Assembly: GCA_027490725.1 (NCBI GenBank)
Contig: JAIXXN010000019.1
Coordinates: 94,188-158,187, forward strand
DNA length: 64,000 nt
From: Oxalobacteraceae bacterium
GTDB taxonomy: Bacteria > Pseudomonadota > Gammaproteobacteria > Burkholderiales > Burkholderiaceae_D
Direction of reading: 5' to 3'
Shown: piece after piece, positions 33,729-42,483 of the stretch
Position numbering within the stretch: the stretch's first letter is position 1
Layout: every line of letters begins with the position of its first letter
The notes under the pieces: model-generated
The model's input: only the letters and a program-made list of their open reading frames with translations
What the model was told of the DNA's origin: nothing
The model's database searches: none
Translations under genes and position numbers: made by a program

Positions 33729-36266
33729 ATGAACCGCACACCCCATAACTATCGGATGCGTCGCGCCGTGCTGGCAGCCACGCTGGCGCTGAGCGCTGCG
33801 GCAGTCGGCAACGCGAGCGCCAACGCTGCGAACGCGCTCAAGGACTGGCCGCACATCACCAGCGCCGTCAAACAGGACAAAGCCATGGAAGCGCGCATTG
33901 CGCAGATCGTGGCTGGCATGACGCTGGCGCAGAAGATCGGTCAGATCACCCAGCCGGAGATCAAGTCGATCACCCCGGAACAGGTGCGCGAATATTATAT
34001 CGGCTCGGTGCTGAATGGTGGTGGCAGCTGGCCGCAGGGGAATAAGTACGCTACCGCGGCTGACTGGGTGAAACTGGCCGACGCGTATTACGATGCGTCG
34101 ATGAGCACCGATATGAAGGTGCAGGTACCGGTAATCTGGGGTATCGACGCGATGCACGGCAACAGCAATATGTATGGTGCCACGCTGTTCCCGCACAATA
34201 TCGGGCTGGGTGCTGCGCGCGATAAAAAGCTGATCGCTGCGATGGCGCAGTCGGTTGCCAAAGCCGTGCGTGCCACCGGCATCGACTGGGTGTTTGCACC
34301 GACGCTGGCCGTGGTGCGCGATGATCGCTGGGGCCGTACCTACGAGAGTTTCTCGGAAGATCCGGCCATCGTCAAAGATTACGCAGCAGCCTATGTCACC
34401 GGCCTGCAGGGCGATCTGAAATCGGACCATACCGTGGTCGCTACCGCGAAACACTTTATCGGTGATGGGGGCACGGCTGAAGGTAAGGATCGCGGCGAGA
34501 ACCGCGTCAGCAAAGCCGACATGATCAACATCCACGCCCAGGGTTACTATCCGGCGTTGCAGGCAGGCGTGCAGACCGTGATGGCCTCTTTCAATAGCTG
34601 GAACGATGTGGCGGGTGCTGCCGACTACGGCAAAATGCATGGCAGTAAAGCGCTGCTGACCGATGCGCTGAAAACCAAGATGGGCTTCGATGGCCTGATC
34701 GTCAGCGACTGGAACGGGATTGCCGAAGTACCGGGTTGCACCGTTGATAGCTGCCCTGCGTCGATCAACGCCGGCGTCGATATGGTGATGGTGCCGGAAC
34801 ACTGGAAAACCTTCATCGCTAACACCATCGCACAGGTGCAGAAGGGCGAGATCCCGATGGCGCGTATCGATGATGCAGTGACCCGCATCCTGCGCGTCAA
34901 GCTGCGCGCCGGTCTGTTTGATGGCAAAAAGCCGTCGCAGAATGTCTACGCTGGTCAGCAGCAAGCCTTGCAGGCGCGTGATCTGGCGCGTCAGGCCGTG
35001 CGTGAATCGCTGGTCCTGCTGAAAAATAACGGCGGCGTGCTGCCGCTGGTGCGCGGCAAAAAAATTCTGGTGGTCGGCAAGAGCGCCGACAATCTGGCCA
35101 ACCAGTCCGGCGGCTGGTCGCTGACCTGGCAGGGCACCGACAATACCAACCGTGATTATCCGGTCAGCGACAGCATCCTCGCCGGTATCCGTGAGGCGGT
35201 TGGTGCCGGCAACGTCACCTTCAGCGAAAATGCAGCCGGTGTGGATGTCAGCCGCTTCGATGCGGTGATCGCGGTGATCGGCGAAACCCCGTATGCGGAA
35301 GGTGATGGCGATATCGGCCCATCGGGCACGCTGCGCCTGTCCGGTCGTCATCCGGAAGATCTGGCGGTACTGCAGGCGGTTGCCGGCAAAGGCAAGCCAG
35401 TAGTCACTGTGCTGATCTCGGGTCGCCCGATGTACGTCAATGATCTGCTCAACCTGTCGGACAGCTTCGTCGCAGCGTGGCTGCCAGGCACCGAAGGCAA
35501 GGGCGTGGCCGATGTGCTGTTCCGTAAAGCAGATGGCAAGATTAACGCCGACTTCCGTGGCAAGCTGTCGTTCTCGTGGCCGAAGTCGGCCTGCCAGTCG
35601 CCGCTGAACGTGGGCGACGCCAAGTATGATCCGCTGTTTAAATTTGGCTATGGTCTGAACTACCGCAGTAAGGCCAGCCTGCCGCAACTCGACGCCAGCT
35701 ATCCGGCTGGTGGCTGCGGTAAAACCACCGCCATGCCGATCTACGCACCATCCGATCGCTCGACCTATGCGCTGTATGTCAGCAGCGCAGGGCAGCGCGT
35801 AGCACTGGGCGCCGACCTGAATGCCGTGTTCAATCTGCCTACCGTGAAGGTCGAAACGGCACAGGTAAATACCCAGCAGGATGCCAAGCGCCTGAGCTGG
35901 ACCGGCAGTGCCAAACTGGAAGCGCAAGCCGCTCAACCACTGCCGCTGCCAGCTTATGCCAGCAGCGACGCCGCACTGCAGTTTGATGTGCTGGTGGCGA
36001 CAGCGCCGCAAGGCGCGGTGCGCATCGGTGTGGATGGCACGGAACTCGACGCGAGCGCCGTATTCCAGCGTCTGGCCGGTAAAGAGAAGCAGACCGTCAA
36101 GATTCCGCTGGCCTGCTACAGCGCACGTGGCGCGGCACTGGCAGCGATCAGCGTACCGTTTAGCGTGGCAGCGGATGCAGCGTTTAGTGCCAGTTTCGCC
36201 AACATCCAGATCGTTGGTGGCGCGGCCAAGGATGCCGACGCGCTCAACTGCAGCGACTTCAAATAA
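33729..36266 (+). CDS. Periplasmic GH3 exo-beta-glucosidase (CelD/ExoP-like)
   Basis: An 845-residue GH3 enzyme with an N-terminal export signal (hydrophobic stretch about residues 13-33). 'VPVIWGIDAMHGNSNMYGATLFPHNIGLGAARD' and 'KHFIGDGGT' are family signatures, and Asp327 in 'GLIVSDWNG' is the nucleophile. The second domain ('LVLLKNNGGVLPLVRGKKILVVGKSADN') and a C-terminal beta-rich extension of about 190 residues match 1,4-beta-D-glucan glucohydrolases such as Cellvibrio CelD and ExoP. It releases glucose from oligosaccharide ends in the periplasm, feeding the transporter encoded next. Confidence 0.93.
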   Translation: MNRTPHNYRMRRAVLAATLALSAAAVGNASANAANALKDWPHITSAVKQDKAMEARIAQIVAGMTLAQKIGQITQPEIKSITPEQVREYYIGSVLNGGGSWPQGNKYATAADWVKLADAYYDASMSTDMKVQVPVIWGIDAMHGNSNMYGATLFPHNIGLGAARDKKLIAAMAQSVAKAVRATGIDWVFAPTLAVVRDDRWGRTYESFSEDPAIVKDYAAAYVTGLQGDLKSDHTVVATAKHFIGDGGTAEGKDRGENRVSKADMINIHAQGYYPALQAGVQTVMASFNSWNDVAGAADYGKMHGSKALLTDALKTKMGFDGLIVSDWNGIAEVPGCTVDSCPASINAGVDMVMVPEHWKTFIANTIAQVQKGEIPMARIDDAVTRILRVKLRAGLFDGKKPSQNVYAGQQQALQARDLARQAVRESLVLLKNNGGVLPLVRGKKILVVGKSADNLANQSGGWSLTWQGTDNTNRDYPVSDSILAGIREAVGAGNVTFSENAAGVDVSRFDAVIAVIGETPYAEGDGDIGPSGTLRLSGRHPEDLAVLQAVAGKGKPVVTVLISGRPMYVNDLLNLSDSFVAAWLPGTEGKGVADVLFRKADGKINADFRGKLSFSWPKSACQSPLNVGDAKYDPLFKFGYGLNYRSKASLPQLDASYPAGGCGKTTAMPIYAPSDRSTYALYVSSAGQRVALGADLNAVFNLPTVKVETAQVNTQQDAKRLSWTGSAKLEAQAAQPLPLPAYASSDAALQFDVLVATAPQGAVRIGVDGTELDASAVFQRLAGKEKQTVKIPLACYSARGAALAAISVPFSVAADAAFSASFANIQIVGGAAKDADALNCSDFK

Positions 36267-36287
36267 TCATCAGGAGACAGCATCAAT

Positions 36288-37571
36288 ATGGAACACTATT
36301 CCCCAAGCGCGCCCCGGCGCGACGCAGCAACGCAAGGCGCCAGCAACACCGGCCCGCTGGTGATCGTCACCATTCTGTTTTTCATGTGGGGTCTGCTGAC
36401 CTCATTGAATGACGTCCTGATCCCGCACCTGAAAGCCGTCTACACACTCAGTTATGTGCAGGCGATGCTGGTGCAGTTCTGCTTCTTCGGCGCCTACTTC
36501 ATCGTTTCCATCCCGGCCGGTATGCTGATCCGTAAAATCGGCTACCAGCATGGCGCCGTCGCAGGGCTGACCATTGCCGCTGCCGGTTGCGCGCTGTTCT
36601 ATCCGGCAGCAACCAGTGGCTACACGCTGTTCCTGATTGCCTTCTTCGTGCTGGCGGGTGGTATCACTATCCTGCAGGTGGCAGCCAATCCTTACGTCAC
36701 CGTGCTCGGTGATCCGCAAACGGCATCGAGCCGATTGACGCTGACGCAGGCTTTCAATTCGCTGGGCACGACCGTTGCCCCGACGCTGGGCGGTATGCTG
36801 ATTCTGGCAGGCGGCGTGCTGAGTGCCGAGGATCTGGCTAAGCAGAGTAGCGAACAGCTGGCGGCCTATCACGCCACGCAGGCGGCTGCTGTGCAAGGGC
36901 CGTATCTGGCGCTGGCTGCTGCCTTGCTGCTGCTGGCCGTGCTGTTCGCACTGGCGCGCCTGCCGAAGATCGTCGATAGCGACGCTGCCAGCACTGGCGG
37001 CTGGTCGGCCGTGCTGCAACAGCGTCATCTGGTGCTGGGGGCGATTGCCATCTTCCTGTACGTGGGTGGTGAAGTCAGCGTGGGCAGCTTCCTGATCAAC
37101 TTCATCGGCGATCCGAAAGTGGCAGGCCTGTCGACTGCCGACGCGGCACCTTACGTCAGCTACTACTGGGGTGGCGCGATGGTCGGGCGTTTCATCGGTT
37201 TTGCCGCGATGCGCTACATCAGTCCCGGCAAGGCACTGGCCTTTAACGCCGCGGCCGTGATTGCACTGGTCCTGCTGGGCATCTTCGGTAGCGGCCCGCT
37301 TGCCATGTGGTCCATGCTGGCAGTAGGCCTGTTCAATTCCATCATGTTCCCTACCATCTTCTCGATGGCGCTGAACAAACTGGGGCCGCTCACCGGTCAG
37401 GGTTCCGGCCTGCTGTGCATGGCGATTGTCGGCGGCGCGCTGGTACCGTTTGCGCAGGGCGTGCTGGCAGACAGCCTCAGCCTGCAAATTTCTTTCGTCG
37501 TACCGGCCGCCTGCTACACCTTCATTCTCTACTTCGGCCTGAAGTACGCCGATATGTACAACGAGAAATAA
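36288..37571 (+). CDS. GluP/FucP-family sugar:proton symporter (MFS)
   Basis: A 427-residue, 12-helix major facilitator protein. '[50 protein letters not shown]' is the FucP/GluP N-terminal signature, and '[41 protein letters not shown]' is the conserved helix 4-5 region. Members import L-fucose, glucose/galactose or N-acetylglucosamine. Position after three beta-glucosidase genes points to glucose or a short glucoside. It is the last gene of the locus and is followed by a long inverted repeat. Confidence 0.92.
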   Translation: MEHYSPSAPRRDAATQGASNTGPLVIVTILFFMWGLLTSLNDVLIPHLKAVYTLSYVQAMLVQFCFFGAYFIVSIPAGMLIRKIGYQHGAVAGLTIAAAGCALFYPAATSGYTLFLIAFFVLAGGITILQVAANPYVTVLGDPQTASSRLTLTQAFNSLGTTVAPTLGGMLILAGGVLSAEDLAKQSSEQLAAYHATQAAAVQGPYLALAAALLLLAVLFALARLPKIVDSDAASTGGWSAVLQQRHLVLGAIAIFLYVGGEVSVGSFLINFIGDPKVAGLSTADAAPYVSYYWGGAMVGRFIGFAAMRYISPGKALAFNAAAVIALVLLGIFGSGPLAMWSMLAVGLFNSIMFPTIFSMALNKLGPLTGQGSGLLCMAIVGGALVPFAQGVLADSLSLQISFVVPAACYTFILYFGLKYADMYNEK

Positions 37572-37581
37572 TCCGTCGGGC

Positions 37582-37646
37582 TCAGGTCGGGCAAAGTGCA
37601 GTCTCAGCTGTTCGTAGCTGCTGAGATTGCACTTTGCCCGACCTGA
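37582..37646. repeat. Long 27-base inverted repeat after the sugar transporter gene
   Basis: Arms at 37582-37608 and 37620-37646 are complementary with one mismatch that would form G-U in RNA; the loop is 11 bases. The arm contains GGGCAAAGTGCAGTCTCAG. No T run follows (CCCTAGG), so it is not a standard intrinsic terminator, though it could stop or stabilise the transcript end. Confidence 0.85.
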
Positions 37647-37783
37647 CCCTAGGTTTAAATCCCCTCTATTATTTTGCTTTTTTGATCTAGCGCATGGAAA
37701 CCGTGCTTTAGAGTGCGGCCTCCGATTTTCCTACCGTGTGCGGCACTATGATGATTGCCTATTTCCATGAAAAGGGCAGTGTC

Positions 37784-39355
37784 ATGAGTCATTCCATCAA
37801 AGCATATCTGGTCGGCGGCGGTATCGGTAACCTCGCTGCGGCTGCATTCATGATCCGCGACGCCGGCGTGGCGGGTAGTGATATCACGATTTTCGAAGCT
37901 TCACCTTTGTCGGGCGGCAGTCTCGATGGCGGTGGCAATGCCGATACCGGCTACACCCTGCGTGGTGGCCGCATGCTTACCACCGATAACTACGAATGCA
38001 CCTGGGATCTGTTCAAGAGCATCCCGTCGCTGGAACACGCAGGCCAGACCGTGTATGACGAAACCATCGCTTTCAATGAGATGCACAAATCGCACGCGCA
38101 GGCGCGGCTGGTGGATCGCAACCGCTTCCGCCTGAAAGTGTCGTCGATGGGCTTCACTATGCACGAGCGCACCGAACTGCTGGCGCTGGCCGAAGCCGAT
38201 GAGGAAAAGCTGGGCAACACGCCAATCACCGACTGGCTCTCGCCGGAATTCTTCGACACCAAATTCTGGCTGATGTGGGCCACCACCTTTGCCTTCCAGC
38301 CGTGGCACAGCGCCGTGGAGTTCAAGCGCTATCTGCATCGCTTCATGATGGAGTTCTCGCGCATCGAAACGCTGGCCGGCGTGAAACGTACCGTCTACAA
38401 CCAGTACGATTCCTTGGTGCGGCCGTTGCAGCACTGGCTGCAGGAGCAGGGTGTGCAGGTGGTGCACAACTGCAAAGTGGCAGACATCGAGCTGATGGAG
38501 GAGGGCGGCAACACCATCGCTACCACGCTGCGCTGCATTCGTGACGGCGTGGCGCAGGACATCGAAGTGCGCCCGCAGGATCTGGTGTTCTTCCAGAACG
38601 GTTCGATGACGGATGCATCGAGCTTTGGCAGCATGCATAGCGCACCGCCGAAATTCGACAAGCGCGATAGTCAGGGCTGGGCCTTGTGGGAAAAACTGGC
38701 GGTCGATCGTCCGCAGTTCGGCAATCCGGCGGCCTTCAATTCCAGCATCCCCGAATCCTGGTGGGAGTCGTTCACCGTCACGCTGAAAGATCCGGCCTTC
38801 TTCGACAAGATGGAACAGTTCACCGGCAATGCCGATGGTACCGGTGGTCTGGTGACGTTCAAGGATTCCAACTGGCTGATGTCGGTCGTGCTGGCGCACC
38901 AGCCACACTTTGCCGGACAGCCCGATGGCGTGCAAGTGTTCTGGGGTTACGCCCTGCATCCGGACCGGGTAGGGAATTTTGTCGCCAAGCCGATGGCCGA
39001 TTGCAGCGGCGAAGAAATCCTGCGTGAACTGTGCGGCCACCTGAACTTCGACATGGAGATCATGGCCAAGGCGAACTGCATCCCTTGCCGCATGCCTTAC
39101 ATCACCAGCATGTTCATGCCGCGCTTCAAGAGCGACCGGCCATTGCCGGTGCCGACCAATTCGCGCAATCTGGCCTTTGTCAGCCAGTTTGTCGAAGTGG
39201 CGGAAGATGTGGTGTTCACGGTTGAATATTCGGTGCGCGCCGCGCAGATGGCCGTGTATGAATTGCTGAATGTGCAGCGCACGGTACCGCCGGTGAGTCA
39301 CTACGACAAATCGCTGAAGGTGAAACTGGAAACGCTGGTCAAAGCGTTCCGCTAA
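37784..39355 (+). CDS. ohyA: Oleate hydratase (FAD-dependent myosin-cross-reactive antigen family)
   Basis: A 523-residue protein from the ATG at 37784. 'AYLVGGGIGNLAAAAFMIRDAG' is the FAD-binding glycine loop; 'GGSLDGGGNADTGYTLRGGRMLTTDNYECTWDLFKSIPSLE' is highly typical of oleate hydratases, including the loop that holds the catalytic Glu in the M-E or G-E context. 'FFQNGSMTDASSFGSM' and 'FAFQPWHSAVEFKRYLHRF' are also family motifs. The enzyme adds water to the cis-9 double bond of oleate or linoleate to give 10-hydroxy fatty acids, which protects against toxic unsaturated fatty acids. It stands alone with a terminator after it. Confidence 0.95.
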   Translation: MSHSIKAYLVGGGIGNLAAAAFMIRDAGVAGSDITIFEASPLSGGSLDGGGNADTGYTLRGGRMLTTDNYECTWDLFKSIPSLEHAGQTVYDETIAFNEMHKSHAQARLVDRNRFRLKVSSMGFTMHERTELLALAEADEEKLGNTPITDWLSPEFFDTKFWLMWATTFAFQPWHSAVEFKRYLHRFMMEFSRIETLAGVKRTVYNQYDSLVRPLQHWLQEQGVQVVHNCKVADIELMEEGGNTIATTLRCIRDGVAQDIEVRPQDLVFFQNGSMTDASSFGSMHSAPPKFDKRDSQGWALWEKLAVDRPQFGNPAAFNSSIPESWWESFTVTLKDPAFFDKMEQFTGNADGTGGLVTFKDSNWLMSVVLAHQPHFAGQPDGVQVFWGYALHPDRVGNFVAKPMADCSGEEILRELCGHLNFDMEIMAKANCIPCRMPYITSMFMPRFKSDRPLPVPTNSRNLAFVSQFVEVAEDVVFTVEYSVRAAQMAVYELLNVQRTVPPVSHYDKSLKVKLETLVKAFR

Positions 39356-39373
39356 TACCCGAGGCACAACGAG

Positions 39374-39416
39374 ACGGGGGCAGGTCGCCGCAAGGTGACC
39401 TGCCCCCGTTGTTTTT
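39374..39416 (+). terminator. Terminator after oleate hydratase gene
   Basis: A 16-base-pair stem (39374-39389 with 39394-39409, one G-U) closed by a GCAA tetraloop, followed by TGTTTTTC. It also separates ohyA from the convergent DUF1854 gene. Confidence 0.92.
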
Positions 39417-39428
39417 CCGGTCTTGTTT

Positions 39429-39896
39429 TTAGAGGAAACGGTCGAGAATTTTCTTGCTGTGCTTATCCAGTTCGCGCAGGTCGCGCACCAGATAGTGGAT
39501 GCCGTGGATGTCGGAGATCAGCAGGGTGTCGACCGTCAGGCGACGGATATCTTCTTCGCCGCGCAGCACGAATTCGGTCGCGCCACGGTCGGTGCTCACC
39601 GCCCAGGTACATGGTGTGGCATAGCTGGTCACGCTGTGAATACGGCTGATCTCAGGCATGAATTCGCGCCCCGCCAGTTCTTCATTCACCAGCGCGCTGG
39701 CTGCCGCGCTGAGGTCTTCCAGCCGGTCAATCCAGGCGACTTCCTTACCGTCCAGATTGATCATGGCGATGCCGTCTTCCGGCGCCTGCACAGGGAAGGC
39801 ACGCACTGGCGCAACCCCTTCGTGGACTTCGCCTTCGGCAGTGGTCAGTATCAGTTTGCCGAAAGTGTTGCGGGTCAGTTCAAATGTGGTGGTCAT
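39429..39896 (-). CDS. DUF1854 protein associated with cyanophycin genes
   Basis: A 155-residue acidic soluble protein. 'GVAPVRAFPVQAPEDGIAMINLDGKEVAWIDRLEDLSAAASALVNEELAGREFMPEISRIHSVTSYATPCTWAVSTDRGATEFVLRGEEDIRRL' is the DUF1854 core, and the C-terminus 'LLISDIHGIHYLVRDLRELDKHSKKILDRFL' is its usual end. The function is unknown. The gene starts 13 bases after the stop of the ABC transporter gene on the same strand, so they form an operon divergent from the two cyanophycin synthetase genes. From family knowledge, DUF1854 genes recur next to cphA in betaproteobacteria. Confidence 0.88.
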   Translation of the reverse strand: MTTTFELTRNTFGKLILTTAEGEVHEGVAPVRAFPVQAPEDGIAMINLDGKEVAWIDRLEDLSAAASALVNEELAGREFMPEISRIHSVTSYATPCTWAVSTDRGATEFVLRGEEDIRRLTVDTLLISDIHGIHYLVRDLRELDKHSKKILDRFL

Positions 39897-39909
39897 GGAT
39901 GTTCTCTAC

Positions 39910-42168
39910 TTATTCGTCTGCGAGGGTAGCGGCATTGCGGGCCTGCGCCTGATACAGGCGGAAGTAGGCGCCTTCCTGTGCCATCAGTTCGTCGTGGCCA
40001 CCTTCTTCGACGACTTCGCCACGATCGAGCACCACCAGCCGGTCGGCTTTTTGCAGCGTCGACAGGCGGTGTGCAATCGCGATGGTGGTGCGACCCTGCA
40101 CCAGATTTTCCAGTGCACGCTGGATCTCTTTCTCAGTCTCCGAGTCGACCGAGGCGGTGGCTTCGTCGAGAATCAGGATCTTCGGATCGATCAGCAGAGC
40201 GCGTGCAATCGAAATACGCTGACGCTCACCGCCGGACAGACCCTGACCGCGTTCACCCACCATCGAGTCGTAACCTTGCGGCAGACGCAGGATGAATTCG
40301 TGCGCGTGTGCGGCGCGCGCAGCGGCGATGATTTCGGCGCGGCTGGCGTTCGGCTTGCCGTACGCCAGATTCTCGGCGATGGTGCCGAAGAACAGGAATG
40401 GCTCCTGCAGCACCAGACCGATGTTGCGGCGGTAGTCGGAAATCGCAAACGAACGGATGTCCACGCCATCGAGCATGATGGCGCCTTCGGCCACGTCGTA
40501 GAAGCGGCAGATCAGATTGACCAGCGTCGATTTTCCGGAGCCGGAGTGACCCACCAGACCAATCATTTCACCGGCTTTGATGTCGAGATTGATGCCGCGG
40601 TTGACTGCGCGGTTGCCATAGCGGAAGCCGACTTCACGCAGGCTGATATTGCCTTCGATCTTGTCTAGCTTGACCGGCTTGACCGGTTCCGGCACCGACG
40701 ATACGTGATCGAGAATGTCGAAGATACGCTTGGCAGCGGAAGCCGATTTCTGCGTGACGGAGACGATCCGGCTCATCGAATCGAGCCGTCCGTAGAAGCG
40801 GCTCGAGTAGGAGATGAACAGGCTCAGAACACCCACCGTGATATGGCCTTTCGAAACCTGATAGATGCCGAACACCCAGATCACCAGCAGGCCGATTTCA
40901 GTCAGGAAGGAGACCGTTGGCGAGAACAGCGACCAGATTTTATTCAGCTTGTCGTTGACCGCCAGATTGTGCTTGTTGGCGGTGCGGAATCGATTCGCTT
41001 CACGCTCTTCCTGCGCAAACGCTTTGACGACGCGGATGCCGGGAATGGTATCGGCCAGCACATTGGTGACTTCGCCCCACACGCGGTCGATCTTCTCGAA
41101 GCCGGTGCGCAGACGGTCACGCACGATATGGATCATCCAGGCGATAAATGGCAGCGGCAGCAGCGTTACGGCGGCCATCCACGGATCGATGGTGAACAGG
41201 ATCACGCCGGTCATGATGATCATCAGGCAGTCCGACGCGAAGTCCAGCAGGTGCAGCGACAGGAACACGCAGATGCGGTCACTCTCGCTACCGATACGCG
41301 ACATCAGGTCACCGGTACGCTTGCCGCCGAAGTATTCCAGCGACAGCTTGAGCAAGTGTTCGTAGGTCGAGGTACGCAGGTCGGCGCCGATGCGCTCCGA
41401 CACCAGTGCCAGCACATAGGTCTTGCCCCAGCCGAGCAGCCAGGCCAGGATGGCCGAACCGAGCAGGCCGGACATGTACAGCACCACCAGATCGGTATCA
41501 ACCGGCTGGCCGTTCTGGTACGGAATCAGCACATTGTCCATCAGTGGACGGGTCAGATACGGCGGAATCATGTGCGCGCTGGTGCTGAGCAGCATCAGCG
41601 TAAAGCCCAGCGCCAGTTGCCAGCGGTACGGGCTGGCAAAGCGCCACAGCCGGAACAGCGTCCAGGTCGACGGCGGCGTGTACACCACCTTGGTGCAGAT
41701 CGGGCATTCTTCCTGATCCGCTTCCAGCGGCGCCTTGCAGCTCGGGCAGACATTGCTTTCCTCGCGCACCACCGGCACGCCTAGCGCATGGCTGTCGCGG
41801 TGGGCATTGAACTGTTCCACCAGCCGGATCGCCTGCAGATTCTGGCCCAGCGTGAAGCGCCAGCTATCGAGCAGGGCCGCGTCGCTGAGCAGTTCGAGGT
41901 GGCCGACGCCGGCGTGATCGTGGTGCTGCAGTTGCAGGTGTTGGGTAAATTGCCAATCTTGCCATGTCGTAGCACCCGCTGCACGGGCCAGTATGCGCCG
42001 CTCGGTGAGCACGATAATGCCCTTGGAGAAACGAAGTTGCGCATCCAAGTCAACCTCCAGGGCACTTACAACGTTTTCACCTTTGGAAAGTTGTGCCTGT
42101 ATCTCGGAACGCCAGCGTTCGGGCAACTCGCTAGGGCTGGAGACGGAGGAAAGTTGTTCAGTTGTCAT
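39910..42168 (-). CDS. Exporter-type ABC transporter with PH-like and zinc-ribbon N-terminus, cyanophycin-associated
   Basis: About 752 residues from the ATG at 42168. Residues 15-125 ('LSKGENVVSALEVDLDAQLRFSKGIIVLTERRILAR...') resemble a bacterial PH-like fold. Residues 141-158 form a four-cysteine zinc ribbon (CPSC and CPIC, Cys141, 144, 155, 158). Then come six transmembrane helices of an ABC exporter and an ATPase with Walker A 'GHSGSGKST', signature 'LSGGERQRISIARAL' and Walker B 'ILILDEATASVD'. A homodimer is expected. The substrate is unknown; location opposite cphA genes suggests a role in storage-polymer metabolism. The N-terminal domain call is inference. Confidence 0.88.
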   Translation of the reverse strand: MTTEQLSSVSSPSELPERWRSEIQAQLSKGENVVSALEVDLDAQLRFSKGIIVLTERRILARAAGATTWQDWQFTQHLQLQHHDHAGVGHLELLSDAALLDSWRFTLGQNLQAIRLVEQFNAHRDSHALGVPVVREESNVCPSCKAPLEADQEECPICTKVVYTPPSTWTLFRLWRFASPYRWQLALGFTLMLLSTSAHMIPPYLTRPLMDNVLIPYQNGQPVDTDLVVLYMSGLLGSAILAWLLGWGKTYVLALVSERIGADLRTSTYEHLLKLSLEYFGGKRTGDLMSRIGSESDRICVFLSLHLLDFASDCLMIIMTGVILFTIDPWMAAVTLLPLPFIAWMIHIVRDRLRTGFEKIDRVWGEVTNVLADTIPGIRVVKAFAQEEREANRFRTANKHNLAVNDKLNKIWSLFSPTVSFLTEIGLLVIWVFGIYQVSKGHITVGVLSLFISYSSRFYGRLDSMSRIVSVTQKSASAAKRIFDILDHVSSVPEPVKPVKLDKIEGNISLREVGFRYGNRAVNRGINLDIKAGEMIGLVGHSGSGKSTLVNLICRFYDVAEGAIMLDGVDIRSFAISDYRRNIGLVLQEPFLFFGTIAENLAYGKPNASRAEIIAAARAAHAHEFILRLPQGYDSMVGERGQGLSGGERQRISIARALLIDPKILILDEATASVDSETEKEIQRALENLVQGRTTIAIAHRLSTLQKADRLVVLDRGEVVEEGGHDELMAQEGAYFRLYQAQARNAATLADE

Positions 42169-42483
42169 TGTGCAGCGTACTCCGGATGGGAAAAGGGCGG
42201 GTCTGTGCAAAATATTCACTTTGCCAGCCAGCAGTTGCGGCTGATATAAGTACGTATTTACGGTATTCTGTCACGAGTCATACTTTTGACAGAAAACAAG
42301 AAAAGACCGGTGTTTTGTGTTGGCGCTGAGTATAACGCACAGACATGGACGCCGGAACAGCTTGATGAACTTGATCGAAGCCACAGGTACCACCCAATGT
42401 AATTCGGCAACAAGCAGTAGTTCAGGGGTTAAAATACGGCGCGGGTAGGCCACGGCTGATAACAAAGACACAAGAATAGAAAC
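42169..42483. promoter_or_regulatory. Divergent control region of the cyanophycin locus
   Basis: 315 bases between the ABC transporter and cyanophycin synthetase start codons, lower in GC than its surroundings. It must hold both promoters. Candidate boxes include TTGACA near 42295 on the plus strand, but no good -10 at the right spacing, and AT-rich TATATC/TACTTA near 42240-42250 for the minus strand. No gene or strong palindrome is visible. Confidence 0.4.

Noticed and set aside
33654..36011. A 785-codon open frame antisense to the GH3 gene
   Set aside because: The GH3 enzyme has signal peptide and catalytic residues; the antisense frame has no ribosome binding site or recognisable domain.
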